Below are positions 10,301 through 19,600 of a DNA stretch of 64,000 nucleotides, in pieces. Made by a program: the position numbers and the translations under genes. The notes under the pieces were generated by a model. The model did not search any database. It worked only from the letters and a program-made list of their open reading frames with translations, and was not told where the DNA came from. Every line of letters begins with the position of its first letter. Positions within the stretch are counted from its first letter, which is position 1. This DNA comes from Runella sp. MFBS21 (lineage in GTDB: Bacteria > Bacteroidota > Bacteroidia > Cytophagales > Spirosomataceae): positions 227,744-291,743 of the forward strand of contig NZ_JARNTW010000002.1 of assembly GCF_029433105.1 (NCBI RefSeq). Direction: 5' to 3'.

Positions 10301-10752
10301 GTGTGATTGTAATTAGGCTGAATTACGCCCATATTCAACGACGAATGAGAGAGGCTCCGAGGGGTATTGACATGCCCGCTAGATTCGGTTTCATTCTCTC
10401 TTCGAGGGGTGGAGGATTGGGATTTTTGTGAGCGAATGATGTAAGTATTTCTTACTTTTTTGTAAGTCAAGCCTGCCGCAGGAAGCGTAGTGTCAAGTAT
10501 TTCTTTGATATTTCCTGAGATAGTCCCAATAGACAGTGTAAGATTTTCTAAATCAGAAGTTTTATAGACGAAATGAACGCTGTGTTGGTTTTCGATTTCG
10601 CGTAAGAAATCTTTAAGCAACCTGACAGATTTGCGCTCGGGGGCTTGTTGGGTGAGTCGGCTAGGGTAATTGGCGGCAAATACTTGGGCATGAGCTGCCT
10701 CGGATATGCCTACCATACCTGCTACAATCACTAAAAGTATGCGTTTGAACAT
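7315..10752 (-). CDS. SusC/RagA family TonB-dependent glycan transporter with STN domain
   Basis: 1145 residues. After a signal peptide (about 1-22) comes an STN secretin/TonB short N-terminal domain (about 45-110), the hallmark of transporters that signal to a FecR anti-sigma factor. Next are a carboxypeptidase-D regulatory-like domain (about 165-235), LGEVVVVGYGVQKR, a plug with FIVDGVEQP and the ITTLSSNDP region, and the outer-membrane barrel ending in an aromatic (NLQF). It imports oligosaccharides using TonB energy and reports their presence through the STN domain. It lies 17 bp after the FecR gene and 56 bp before susD, as expected for one transcription unit. Confidence 0.96.
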   Translation of the reverse strand: MFKRILLVIVAGMVGISEAAHAQVFAANYPSRLTQQAPERKSVRLLKDFLREIENQHSVHFVYKTSDLENLTLSIGTISGNIKEILDTTLPAAGLTYKKVRNTYIIRSQKSQSSTPRRENETESSGHVNTPRSLSHSSLNMGVIQPNYNHTMVINGITQNAPQEIKVTGKVNDETGQGLPGVSVLLKGTNRGTTTDGSGTFQITVPDEKAILVFSYVGYLPQEVTVGNQTSINLTLATDTKALGEVVVVGYGVQKRTSLTSAVAEVKGEQLTRRPVSNANQALQGIAPGVTILDRGGSPGARNNATIRVRGITTLSSNDPLFIVDGVEQPFNTINLDDVESISVLKDASSTAIYGSRAANGVVLVTTKRAKSGKAVVDYSGFYAIQNAINKPQMMDLEPYMRLQNVAYVNSGAAPKYTEAQITEYVNATDRLKFPLPNTWFNTVLRSAPQMSHNIAVSGGNDVFRGRVGVRYQKQDGIAPNFNSDIKEFRANTDFKVSSRLSASLDVNYRNTNWQTPISEYNVFNTMFHGSLWAVPKYPDGTYGVSAQGNNPLMYAEIAGLSKNIQDYLFGSGKVEWEIVPNLKFTTQYAVRYTFEQSKNYSNAYTVLDYYNPSLVRKTIPRNNLTEIRNNTRETTLNNLLGYSNTFGQHEVKALVGYSEIKNVFNTISAYREDFYNNDVQSIGVGSETNKNNSGNDTQWGLRSFFGRLNYTFADKYLFEANARYDGSSRFTGDKVYSFFPSFSAGWRVSEEAFFEPLKNIVNELKVRGSWGKTGNQAVGLYSYFQTLNSSTYTFGGTVVQGYVQSNLANPNLTWETTTQTDLGLDAQLWNNRLSFTFDYYDKLTDGILLNLPIPTTVGLNAPPQNAGKVQNKGIELGINFRNKTQSGFAYDLGVNFAQNNNKVVDLAKTGPYISGSDIDPRYIIKEGLPYNAHWGYKTDGLFQTVDQINAYPIIVPNTKPGDVKYVDLNNDGKINSDDMTFLGLTFPKYTFGLNTNFSFKNFNLFMQWQGAADVDTRLSGALAEMGNYEGFTHKIFTNDYWTPENPNARFPRPVKFDLRNVNTSDRMIIDGSYLRLKTIQLSYTLPKGILEKVKANRATVYISTTNLLTFSKLNEWNLDPEAESGRATYYPQTSLATVGLNLQF

Positions 10753-10769
10753 AGATGTAAGGGGTTTGA

Positions 10770-11789
10770 TTACTTGATAATGAGCTTATTGTTGGTTAAT
10801 TCAAAGTTTGTCTTGAGCAGATTGCCCATAATTTCACTGACTTCTTCTAGGCTGCCAGTACTGATGGTTCCCGAAATCTTTTCTTTGGCTAGTTGAGGGT
10901 TTTCGAAGATAACCTCTACGCCAAACGTATCTTCGATGCGCTGCGCTACTTCGGTCATACTTTCATCTTCTAGCAACCATATTTTTTCCTTCCATGAGCT
11001 GTAAAGCTCAGTTTTGACTTGTCGCTGAGTGAGCTGACGGGTAGCAGGACTAAACTCTGCCATATCACCAGGGCGGAGGGTGGCGGATTTGTCGGGAGCG
11101 TTGATTTGTACTTTTCCTGATGCCAATACTACTTTGGTAGTTTGGTGGCGATTGGAGACGTTAAACTCCGTTCCCAAAACTTCCACCTCCAAATCGTTGG
11201 TATATACCCTAAATTTAGAGTGAGTGGCCGTATGTTTGACCGAAAAAAACGCTTCTCCAGTAAGCCATACTTCACGGATATTTTTTTTAGAAAAATCTGA
11301 ATCATACTCAATTTTTGAATTGGCATTGAGTGTTACGATGGAGCCATCAGGAAGAGAAATCTCGCGCGTTTGTCCATAAGTTGTAGCGTATGTAAGATGC
11401 TGAGGATGTTGGAGATACCAATATCCTATTACTCCTGACAGTAGAACCACGCAGGCCGCCGCAATCCACTGAATGCGTGAAAACTTTCTGCGCTGTAGCG
11501 GGATAACAGGTGCATCGGCAGGCGAAAGAGGCATTTGAATAGTTGTCTCTATTCGATTTTTGAGAGCCCTGACCTTGGCTTCAGAGAGGTCGGGAAGCTC
11601 AAAATAGAGCGATTCAACAATCTTTTTTGCTTCGTTTAGCTCAGATTGTTTGTGGGGATAATGCTCCAAAAATGATAACCAATAAGCCTCGCTATCGGGA
11701 GTGGGGGTTCGTACCCATTCCTTAAAAAAATCATCGGCAGCTAAGGTTGTGGCATCACAAGAAGCATAGTTTTCATGAGGTGGTTTCAT
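10770..11789 (-). CDS. FecR-family anti-sigma factor
   Basis: 339 residues from the ATG at 11789 (MKPPHENYASCD). A TTG at 11828 would extend it by 13 residues but has nothing to support it. The cytoplasmic N-terminal part is followed by one membrane segment (about 120-140, IQWIAAACVVLLSGVIGYWY). The periplasmic FecR domain carries ISLPDGSIVTLNANSKI, VWLTGEAFFSV and VEVLGTEFNV. The C terminus is the DUF4974 module that docks on the SusC STN domain. It holds the ECF sigma factor at 11860 inactive until the transporter is loaded. It sits between the sigma and susC genes on the same strand. Confidence 0.94.
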   Translation of the reverse strand: MKPPHENYASCDATTLAADDFFKEWVRTPTPDSEAYWLSFLEHYPHKQSELNEAKKIVESLYFELPDLSEAKVRALKNRIETTIQMPLSPADAPVIPLQRRKFSRIQWIAAACVVLLSGVIGYWYLQHPQHLTYATTYGQTREISLPDGSIVTLNANSKIEYDSDFSKKNIREVWLTGEAFFSVKHTATHSKFRVYTNDLEVEVLGTEFNVSNRHQTTKVVLASGKVQINAPDKSATLRPGDMAEFSPATRQLTQRQVKTELYSSWKEKIWLLEDESMTEVAQRIEDTFGVEVIFENPQLAKEKISGTISTGSLEEVSEIMGNLLKTNFELTNNKLIIK

Positions 11790-11859
11790 GCGTTCTATTG
11801 GGTTTATATCCCATAGAGAAACGACCAAAGAAGATTACCTCTTTATTTTATAAAAAAAA

Positions 11860-12459
11860 TTAAAAATATTTAATAAGAAGAATGGTGAGAATTTCAAGTG
11901 CCAGATTTTCACGGAGTTGGGTGAGTGCTTTAAACACTAAATTATAAACTGAATGCCTACTAACGGCCATCAAATCGGCGATTTCTTCATAGCTAAGATT
12001 GTCATAAAACCTTAAGAGGAGGGCTTCTTTTTGGCGTTTAGGCAGCGATGCAATCTGCTGTGTAAGCTGGTTTTTTAGTTGAGTTTCTTGCTCCAAAGCC
12101 GTGATTTTAAAATCCACAGATTCTACATACTGGTGGTCATACTGGTCGGCATCCGAAAGCTCAGTATGACGGTTTTGCTTGGTGAGCAATTTAAGAAGTT
12201 TTGTTTTGAGAGCCTTAAACAAATAAAATTGAATATTGGAAGGCTCCACCACGCTCAAAGTGGAGCGGTAGAGCCACAAATCTTCGAATACATCATGTAT
12301 AGCATCCGTAATTAGTTCGTCATCGGTGCATATTCTCCGTCCAAATTTGAAAAGTACTTGGACATATGCATCATACAATTCGCCTAATGCCAAACTATCG
12401 CTCGCTTTGAGTCGCTGCCAAATATCCAATGAAGTAGGTACCACAGATTTGGGAGGCAT
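11860..12459 (-). CDS. ECF RNA polymerase sigma factor of the first SusCD locus
   Basis: 199 residues. Region 2 is around 25-95 (LGELYDAYVQVLFKFG, ITDAIHDVFEDLW) and region 4 is around 125-180 (IASLPKRQKEALLLRF, YEEIADLMAVSRHSVYNLV), the helix-turn-helix for the -35 element. It is the first gene of the minus-strand locus, followed after 70 bp by the FecR partner, and should direct transcription of susC onward. The region upstream of the ATG is very AT-rich, with no confident promoter match. Confidence 0.93.
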   Translation of the reverse strand: MPPKSVVPTSLDIWQRLKASDSLALGELYDAYVQVLFKFGRRICTDDELITDAIHDVFEDLWLYRSTLSVVEPSNIQFYLFKALKTKLLKLLTKQNRHTELSDADQYDHQYVESVDFKITALEQETQLKNQLTQQIASLPKRQKEALLLRFYDNLSYEEIADLMAVSRHSVYNLVFKALTQLRENLALEILTILLIKYF

Positions 12460-12581
12460 TTTGTGCTGAGTCTTTCGAGTTGATTCAAGATTTGTAAAAC
12501 TAAAAATATATAACCAATAGATTAAATAATTTTTTGAATTTTTGTAAATTTGTTGGAAAAGTACAAAGCTAACTTTATAAA

Positions 12582-12616
12582 TAAAAAAGTCGGAGAAGTT
12601 ATATCCTTCTCCGACT
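12582..12616 (-). terminator. rho-independent terminator of the ASKHA-like gene
   Basis: AGTCGGAGAA and TTCTCCGACT pair perfectly around a nine-base loop. On the minus strand the stem is followed by TTTTTTAT. It lies 21 bp after the stop of the gene at 12637 and insulates the sigma gene at 12459 from it. Confidence 0.88.
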
Positions 12617-12636
12617 GAAAGCTTATTCGCAAAAAA

Positions 12637-13659
12637 TTACTTTAAACCCAACAAAAATCCGATTGTAAAGTTGGCATCCCAATCAAAAACGAAGGTTTTG
12701 CAACCTGTAGCGTCGGCAATAGCTTTGTAAATATTACCCCCTGCTTTGGCTTTTGCTTTGTCGAGTTTGTAAGCCGTAGGAGCTTTCAAGACAGTATATC
12801 TTTCTTTTCCATTACGGATTTCTTTTGCTAAATCAAACGGCACCCCCCCGATGATAAAGCAAATATCTCTTTTGGAAGTAGGCACTTGCTTGGCTTTTGC
12901 GCCTACTTCTTCGTAAACTACATCATCGGCAGTGCCTTTTTCATAATATTTAGCTCCCGAAGCTTCCAAACTTTTGACACCCCCTCCAGCGGTAGTCCAA
13001 GCGATTTTGGTGTTGCCAGAACCAATGTCTGTAAAGAATCCACTATCGTAGTATTTGGCCGGTAAAGCCGCTTTCAGACCTAATGTTCCTTCTTGTTCAG
13101 GCGTAACGGTGTTGACTGTATAGCCCATATCTTTCAGTACTCGGATGATTTTTTGAGTAACATCCGCTTTCAAAGCTCCTGAGCTTACTACAAAGTGGAT
13201 GTTTTTGCCGCTTACACCGTGGTCAATCATGCCGCTGATGTACTTTTTGAGACCAACTCGGATGTCATAGTCAGAGGCCATGTTTTCGATGACCATGCTA
13301 TTGCCAAATTCTGCTTTTTCGAGTTTCCAGTTTTTGTCTTTGTCGACATTGACTACAAAAGAATTGAAGCCACTAGCTCCCAGTTCCACCACTCCTTTGA
13401 GAGTACCATCTACAGGCTCGGGAGCGGTGTATGAAAATGAAGTATTGTCGGAGGCCGCAGTGGAGGACGAGGACTCGCTGCTTGCGGTGTTGTCGTCAGA
13501 AGCTACTGATTCCGAAGTAGTGGCCTCACTATTGGGTGAAGTAGCCGTAATTTCCGTACCTCCTTTTTCATGATCGGGCCCAAAGAAATAATATCCTGCT
13601 CCGAGTGCCCCAGCGATGAGCAAAATCAAAGCGATTTTTCCTGCTCCAGTTAGATTCAT
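12637..13659 (-). CDS. membrane-anchored Ppx/GppA-like ASKHA-fold protein
   Basis: 340 residues. One membrane segment lies at about 7-27, followed by a Ser/Thr/Glu-rich linker (34-80). The rest resembles the first domain of exopolyphosphatase/GppA proteins: VELGASGFNS (91-100) at the phosphate-1 loop, FVVSSGALK (157-165), TPEQEGT (186-192) matching the EEA catalytic loop, FTDIGSGNTK (209-218) at phosphate-2, and FIIGGVPFD (268-276). The phosphate-2 loop lacks the normal GGGS, so nucleotide or polyphosphate hydrolysis is doubtful. A binding or assembly role is possible. It is encoded 314 bp after a coiled-coil gene on the same strand and has its own terminator. Cellular role unknown; the fold assignment is by motif reading only. 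Confidence 0.65.
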   Translation of the reverse strand: MNLTGAGKIALILLIAGALGAGYYFFGPDHEKGGTEITATSPNSEATTSESVASDDNTASSESSSSTAASDNTSFSYTAPEPVDGTLKGVVELGASGFNSFVVNVDKDKNWKLEKAEFGNSMVIENMASDYDIRVGLKKYISGMIDHGVSGKNIHFVVSSGALKADVTQKIIRVLKDMGYTVNTVTPEQEGTLGLKAALPAKYYDSGFFTDIGSGNTKIAWTTAGGGVKSLEASGAKYYEKGTADDVVYEEVGAKAKQVPTSKRDICFIIGGVPFDLAKEIRNGKERYTVLKAPTAYKLDKAKAKAGGNIYKAIADATGCKTFVFDWDANFTIGFLLGLK

Positions 13660-13705
13660 AGTCGTTTTTGGTTAATGAATAAAAGAATGATTTGTAATGC
13701 GGTTT

Positions 13706-13950
13706 ACCGATATATAGCCCCTACAGGGCATTTTGATGTTTGGTTTTACGATTTGCCGATATATAGCCCCTACGGGGCATTTTTGACATTTGGTTTAGGT
13801 TTATGATTTACCGATATGTAGCCCCTACGGGGCATTTTGGATGTTTGGTTTGGTTTTACGATTTACCGATATGTAGCCCCTACGGGGCATTTTGGATGTT
13901 TGGTTTGGTTTTACGATTTACCGATATGTAGCCCCTACAGGGCATTTTCA
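13706..13950. repeat. five-copy tandem repeat with GCCCC/GGGGC hairpin
   Basis: Five units start at 13706, 13755, 13810, 13865 and 13920, with periods 49, 55, 55 and 55. Each has the core ACCGATATGTAGCCCC followed by TACGGGGC, so that GCCCC and GGGGC pair over a three-base loop, and then a conserved TTTTGGATGTTTGGTTT filler. The first and last copies share the variant CTACAGGGC, while the three inner copies have CTACGGGGC. The filler is conserved, so this is not a CRISPR array. It fills most of the 314-bp gap between the coiled-coil gene and the ASKHA-like gene. No other feature is seen there. Confidence 0.92.
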
Positions 13951-13973
13951 AGCGCGTTATCGATGCAATTATC

Positions 13974-14699
13974 TTAGTTTGCTAGATATTGTTTGATACC
14001 AGTTTCAATCAAAGCAATCTCACTAGCTACGCCTTCTTTGGCGGCGATAGTAGCTTGGATTTTTTGTTCTATTTCAACGAATTTGTCCGTAAATTTACCG
14101 TCTATTCCGTTGAGAGTTGCTAATTTTTCAGCCTGTATTTTTTCTAAATTGCTAATTTCTTGCTTAAGCTTGGCTAATTGTTGCTCAATATTAGCTACTT
14201 CATTGTTCAATTGTTTTTGTTCGATGTCTTTTTCTGCATTGAGAGCTGTTTTCTTTTGCTCACCTGCGCTGATAGTTGCCTCAAAAGCTTTTTGAAGCTC
14301 AGTTTTGTAAAAATTGGCAGAATCAAGCAAAAATTGTTGATTACAATTAGGATTTAATAACTTAGCGCCTTCATATGCGGTTTTGAAGTGGTCTAAAGTA
14401 GGGCTGCTGCTCGTACGCAATAGCATCATTGAAAATTCATAAAAATCGAACCCTGGTTGATTTTTATCCTCTAATATTTTTTTGAATCGATTTCTTAATT
14501 CATCTACAAATTCTGTAGATGAAGGGGTGTTTAAGGGAGGGGGAACCGAAGGAGTACTAACAGGAGAAGGGGTAGTGGGAGAGGGGGCTGGGGAAGAAGT
14601 TTTTTTCTCTTCCTCTTTAGGTTCATCTAGCACCACAAACACGCCCGCTAGGTTGCGGAGCCAGCCACTTACTTTATTTTTTTGAGGTTCGTCTGCCAT
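13974..14699 (-). CDS. coiled-coil protein of unknown function
   Basis: 241 residues with no signal peptide or membrane span. Residues 1-30 are basic and Trp/Leu-containing (SGWLRNLAGVFVVLDEP). Residues about 32-65 form a Pro/Ser/Thr-rich linker. Residues 66-135 form a small helical region, and 135-215 form a long Lys/Glu/Gln-rich heptad-type coiled coil (IEQKQLNNEVANIEQQLAK). No family is recognised. It precedes the membrane-anchored Ppx-like gene on the same strand, separated only by tandem repeats, so the two may form a complex. That partnership is inference from position. Confidence 0.7.
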   Translation of the reverse strand: MADEPQKNKVSGWLRNLAGVFVVLDEPKEEEKKTSSPAPSPTTPSPVSTPSVPPPLNTPSSTEFVDELRNRFKKILEDKNQPGFDFYEFSMMLLRTSSSPTLDHFKTAYEGAKLLNPNCNQQFLLDSANFYKTELQKAFEATISAGEQKKTALNAEKDIEQKQLNNEVANIEQQLAKLKQEISNLEKIQAEKLATLNGIDGKFTDKFVEIEQKIQATIAAKEGVASEIALIETGIKQYLAN

Positions 14700-14997
14700 A
14701 GCGAATGTTTGAATTAAAAATCAGTGGAAAGTTATAAAAACCCTTGAAAACATAGCGTAAAGGTAGATAAGAATTTATTAGAGGGTTATGAAGGAGTACA
14801 AGAACGGTTGAAAATACGGTTGATTGAAGGATTTTTTAGGATAAATTTTATTTTTTTTTAAACTAAGGGTGGGGTCTTTGTCACTTCGCTTGACTGTATA
14901 GCTCAAAACCGCTAAACACCGAAAGCGAATGCATTATTCTTGGGATGATACGGCTGTATACCGGCGAGAAACCCACCCTGCTTTTTTGTCGGAAGCT

Positions 14998-15579
14998 ATG
15001 GAAGGAAAAATCGTTGATGACGAAGAAATTGTGAGGAGAATGTTCAGAGATGATCCTCGCAAAGCCTTTGAAGTACTTTTCAAGCGCCATTACGATAGGC
15101 TCTGCAACCATGCCATTCGGTTTGTGGTCTCTAAAGATATTGCCGAAGATATCGTAGCTGAGGTATTTACGGCATTTTGGCATCGCCGTTTGTTTGAGCA
15201 AGTGGCTACTTCTTATCGAGCCTACTTGTATCGAGCGGTAAGGTATCAAGCTTACAACTACTTGAAATGGGAGCTTCATCGCAGCGACTCTCTGGAAGGT
15301 GTGGATATATTGATGCATTTGCCTGAGCAAAATCCCGATGAGATTCTGCACTATAACGAACTGCATCATAAGATTGATGAAGTCATATTGCATCTTCCTA
15401 CTCAAAGCCGCAAGGCATTTTTGATGCATCGCATGGAAGGAAAAAAATACGGAGAGATTGCCGAGTCATTGGGCATATCGGTAAGTGCGGTGGAGAGGCT
15501 TGTGAGTAGAGCTTTGTCAAAACTACGTAGTGAGCTGAAGGGATTTTGGCTAGGATTACTTTTTATTTTTTGGATTTAA
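14998..15579 (+). CDS. ECF RNA polymerase sigma factor of the second SusCD locus
   Basis: 193 residues from the ATG at 14998 (MEGKIVDDEE), which places the first region-2 helix at the usual distance from the N terminus. An in-frame ATG at 14929 would add 23 residues of no recognisable sequence and remains possible. Region 2 includes FEVLFKRHYDRL and DIVAEVFTAFW. Region 4 includes LPTQSRKAFLMHRMEGKKYGEIAE and ISVSAVERLVSRAL. A hydrophobic Trp/Phe-rich tail ends the protein. It is the first gene of the plus-strand locus, with its FecR partner 8 bp downstream, and is divergent from the coiled-coil gene. Confidence 0.92.
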   Translation: MEGKIVDDEEIVRRMFRDDPRKAFEVLFKRHYDRLCNHAIRFVVSKDIAEDIVAEVFTAFWHRRLFEQVATSYRAYLYRAVRYQAYNYLKWELHRSDSLEGVDILMHLPEQNPDEILHYNELHHKIDEVILHLPTQSRKAFLMHRMEGKKYGEIAESLGISVSAVERLVSRALSKLRSELKGFWLGLLFIFWI

Positions 15580-15587
15580 CAACCGCC

Positions 15588-16601
15588 ATGATGGACTCAA
15601 ACCAAGTTCCTAAGTCTATTTTATTTGCCTTTTTTGAGGGAAAAGCCACCGCTATGCAGCGTAAAATGATAGAAGAGTGGCTAGAAACGCCTGCTAGTAG
15701 AGAATATTTTTATCAGTGTTTGGACGAATGGGAAGGCCAACATCCTCAGTATATATTGAGCGAGGAGCATGTTCACCAAGCTTTCAATCAGATTTTGGAT
15801 AATCCTCCTTTTGAGAGGCTTGAATCTGCGATAAAACCTGTTCATAAAACTATTTTTGGTTCAAAACAATGGTTGATAGCTGCCTCGCTAACATTGATGA
15901 TGCTCACAATGAGTTGGGTATTTCGCAAAACAATATTCTTCAAAACTTATCACACTGATTTTGCCCAAACCCAAACGCTGACTCTGCAGGACGGCAGTAC
16001 CGTCACACTCAATGCCAATAGCTCGCTATGGGTACCGCGCTTTGAGTTTTATAAAGACCAGAGAGAGGTGTGGCTCGAAGGAGAAGCAGAATTTAAAGTA
16101 ACCCACACGCATGACCATAAACGCTTTGTGGTCAAAACAGACTCGGATTTTGCTATTGAGGTGTTGGGGACGGAGTTTGTGGTTCAAACCCGCAAAAAAC
16201 AAAATAGCGTAGTGCTCAATCATGGGAAAGTGAAGGTAAACTACGCCCTAGGTAAAGCGCTCTATATGAAGCCAGGGGAGCTATTTGTGGTCAATAAACA
16301 ATCTGGCAAAGCAGAACTTAAGCAAGTCGCAAAGCCCCATCAATACAGTGCTTGGAAGCAGCACGAATTTTATTTTGATAATACCCCCTTCGTAGAAGTA
16401 GCCGAACTTATTCATGACCAATTTGGCCTGAAAATGAGCATTCCTGACTCAGCACTTGCCCAAAGAAAAATCACGGGTTATTTCAAGGCAAAACGCGCCG
16501 AAGATATGCTGTCGGCTCTTCAAATGTTGCTTGAAGTTCGATTTGAACGCAAAGAAAACAACGTAATAGAAATTCATACTCGTCCAATTATAAACCTTTG
16601 A
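15588..16601 (+). CDS. FecR-family anti-sigma factor
   Basis: 337 residues from the ATG at 15588 (a second ATG follows at 15591). An upstream in-frame TTG would overlap the sigma gene and is less likely. The cytoplasmic sigma-binding part contains FAFFEGKATAMQRKMIEEWL. A membrane segment follows (about 100-120), then the periplasmic FecR domain with LTLQDGSTVTLNANSSL, VWLEGEAEFKV and IEVLGTEFVV, and the C-terminal DUF4974 module. It should hold the sigma factor at 14998 and receive the signal from the STN domain of the transporter encoded 5 bp downstream. Confidence 0.94.
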   Translation: MMDSNQVPKSILFAFFEGKATAMQRKMIEEWLETPASREYFYQCLDEWEGQHPQYILSEEHVHQAFNQILDNPPFERLESAIKPVHKTIFGSKQWLIAASLTLMMLTMSWVFRKTIFFKTYHTDFAQTQTLTLQDGSTVTLNANSSLWVPRFEFYKDQREVWLEGEAEFKVTHTHDHKRFVVKTDSDFAIEVLGTEFVVQTRKKQNSVVLNHGKVKVNYALGKALYMKPGELFVVNKQSGKAELKQVAKPHQYSAWKQHEFYFDNTPFVEVAELIHDQFGLKMSIPDSALAQRKITGYFKAKRAEDMLSALQMLLEVRFERKENNVIEIHTRPIINL

Positions 16602-16606
16602 ATATT

Positions 16607-19600
16607 ATGAGGAATTCTTTACTGCTCACTATGAGGCTTTTGCTAGTAGTGATTGGCCTAAATCTATTACAGCCTTTGGCGTGGGCACAGTTGGTGGCAG
16701 CTGCACCTAAGTTGGCGGTTTCTCAGCAGCTTGCAGGAGGAAGCAAGTCAATTCCTTCAAACGCCATGTCGCTTAAAGAAGCCTTAAAAAAGTTAGGCCA
16801 AGAAAATCAGGTTAGTATTTTGTTTGAAGAGGTAGTAGTCAAAGACATGATGATATCTTCGACTTTGATTGAAAAAACAGATAAACTTGAATCAAAGCTG
16901 AAAAGTTTGCTGAAACCTTATGGCCTCACGGCCAAGAAAGTCGGAAGAGATGCTTATGTCATTGTAGAAGAAAAAACGAAGCAAAAAGAAAAAAGCAATG
17001 CTTCTGTCAAAGACACCCCTGAAGCTACTTTGGTAGAAGAACAAGAGGGGATAGCTCTGCAATCCAATATAGGTGTGCCAACGAAGTCTATTCAGTTGAT
17101 TGAAAAGGTCGTAAAAGGAAAAGTAGTAGATGAAAAAGGGGAAGTATTGGTAGGGGTCAATGTAGCTGTAAAAGGAACCACCAAGGGCACCTCGACCGAT
17201 ATAGAAGGCAATTACCAGATTAGTTTGCCAACAGAGGCTACTACTTTGGTTTTTAGTTTTATTGGATACGAAAAAAAGGAAATTTTGGTCAATGCTCAGA
17301 CCGTAATCAATATCACCTTGAGTAGTTCTAATCAGACCTTGGGAGAGGTAGTAGTGGTAGGATATGGGTCGCAGAAAAAATCCGAACTAGTGGGGTCGGT
17401 CTCTCAACTAAACGCCGATCAAATAGGCAAACGGCAAGTAACGCAAGTCTCCAATGCCCTCACGGGCCAAATGCCTGGCGTGACAGTGGTACAACGCTCA
17501 GGGCGCCCCGGTAGGAGTGCAGGCAATATCAATATCAGAGGGATAGGTTCGTTTGGGGCAGATGCTTCTCCTCTGATTTTGGTGGACAATATCCCCGTGG
17601 CAGATTTTAATGAAGTAGACCCAAATGATATTGAGAGTGTATCGGTACTCAAAGATGCCTCGTCAGCAGCGATTTATGGGGCACGCGCAGCCAATGGCGT
17701 AGTGCTTATTACGACCAAAATGGGCAAAGAAGGAAAGACCCAAATTGCTTACAATACTTACTTAGGGATTCAGTCGCCCACCAAATTTCCTGAAGTGGTA
17801 GATTCGTGGGAATATGCCACTCTTTATAATGAAGCAATTGGCAGTCAGCAATTTGCGGCGGATATTATTCAAAAATATAAAGATGGTACCGACCCTAAAT
17901 ACCCGAATGTGAAGTTTTTGGACGAAATCGCCAAAAATGGCTTGATTCAAAGTCACAACTTCTCTATCAATGGAGGAACTCAAAATTCACAATATGTGCT
18001 TTCGTTGGGGTATTTGGACCAGAGTGGGATTGTTGACAAAAACAATTTTAAGAGATACAATGTACGCCTGAACCTTACCAGTAAGCTTCACGAAAAATTG
18101 ACACTCTTTACGCGCTTATCAGCAGTAGGCAAAGCTATCTCAGAACCAAGTACGCCAGGTGGTCTTGATTTTAAGGGACTTACGCAGATTTTTTCGCAAG
18201 CAGTGCGTTTCCCTTCTATTCATCCCGCCAAACTAGAAGATGGTACTTATGGTAAAGGCCCTATCAATACAGGGACACCAGTATCTTGGATTGAAAGCGC
18301 GTCTTTCTATAATACCACCGGCATGGAACTCGTCGGCAATGCCCGCCTTGATTGGCAAGTGCTGCCAGATTTTAAAGTATCGGGGATTTTGGGATATACC
18401 AACAATAGCCTTAAAAACAAGGATTTTCAAGCAAGTCAGGTTATCGATCCTACTTTGACGCTTGGGCCTTCGGTGTTGTACAATGACCAATCTTCTCAAT
18501 CTTACGTGACGAGCCAAGCCTTGGCGGAGTATCGCAAACAGCTACAGAAGCATCAGTTCAATGTATTGGTGGGTTATTCTTTCGAAACACAACGTTATGA
18601 GTTTTTCTCAGCGCAGCGCGACAAACTCCCTAGCAATGATTTAACTCAAATCAACTTAGGTGCTCCCGACAATCAACGCGCTAACGGTTCGGCTTATGAG
18701 TGGGCGTTGCAGTCTATTTTTGGAAGGCTAAAATACGATTTTGCAGGTAAATATTTGTTTGAGTCAACGGTGCGCTATGATGGTTCATCGCGTTTTCCAA
18801 CCAATAATAAATACGCCTTCTTCCCGTCGATTGCGGGAGCGTGGCGGCTATCAGAAGAGGCATTTTTGAAAGATGTTAATTGGCTTCAAGACTTGAAAAT
18901 TAGGGCGTCTTGGGGGATTTTAGGTAATCAAAATATCTCTAATTATCCTTATCAGCAAACCTACGCCAGCGGACAAAACTACTCATGGGGAGGGCTTGTA
19001 TATCCGGGGGTGGCTTTGGCAGCCTTGCGCGACCCCAATATTCATTGGGAATCTACTCGTACGGCTGATGTGGGGATAGATGCTAGTTTTTGGAGTGGAA
19101 AACTAAACATAGGAGTTGGTTATTTTGATCGCTATACTTATGATATTTTGTTTCGCCCAAGTGCCAGTATTTCAAGCGTTTTGGGGGTAAGTATTTCTGA
19201 AACTAATACAGGGAAATTGACCAATAAAGGTTGGGAAATTACGGCTAATCACCAAAATAGAATAGGTGCGCTCAAATATCAAGTGGGAGGAAATTTAACC
19301 ATCACCAACAATGAAGTACTTGACTTAGGTGTAGGGAATGTCAAACAACCCAACGGCCTCATCGGAAATGGCTCTAATTTGTTTATTGGGTATCCTATCG
19401 GGATGTATTATGGGTACAAATCAGACGGCTTATTTATTAGTGAGGATGATATCAAAAACTACGCAGTTCAAACCAGTGTTAATCCTCGTCCGCGTCCAGG
19501 AGATATTCGTTACCAGGATATTTCGGGACCCGAAGGCAAGCCTGATGGTAAAGTAGATGCTAATTATGATCGTACTTATTTAGGGTCAACGATTCCTAAA

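Noticed and set aside
12637-13659. functional exopolyphosphatase (ppx)
   Set aside because: It has a membrane anchor, only one of the two family domains and a degenerate phosphate-2 loop, so the name is not justified.
13706-13950. CRISPR array
   Set aside because: Sequence between the hairpin cores is conserved in every unit. True spacers differ, and no cas genes are present.
14881-15429. 182-codon minus-strand frame
   Set aside because: Antisense to the second ECF sigma gene, which has clear family motifs.
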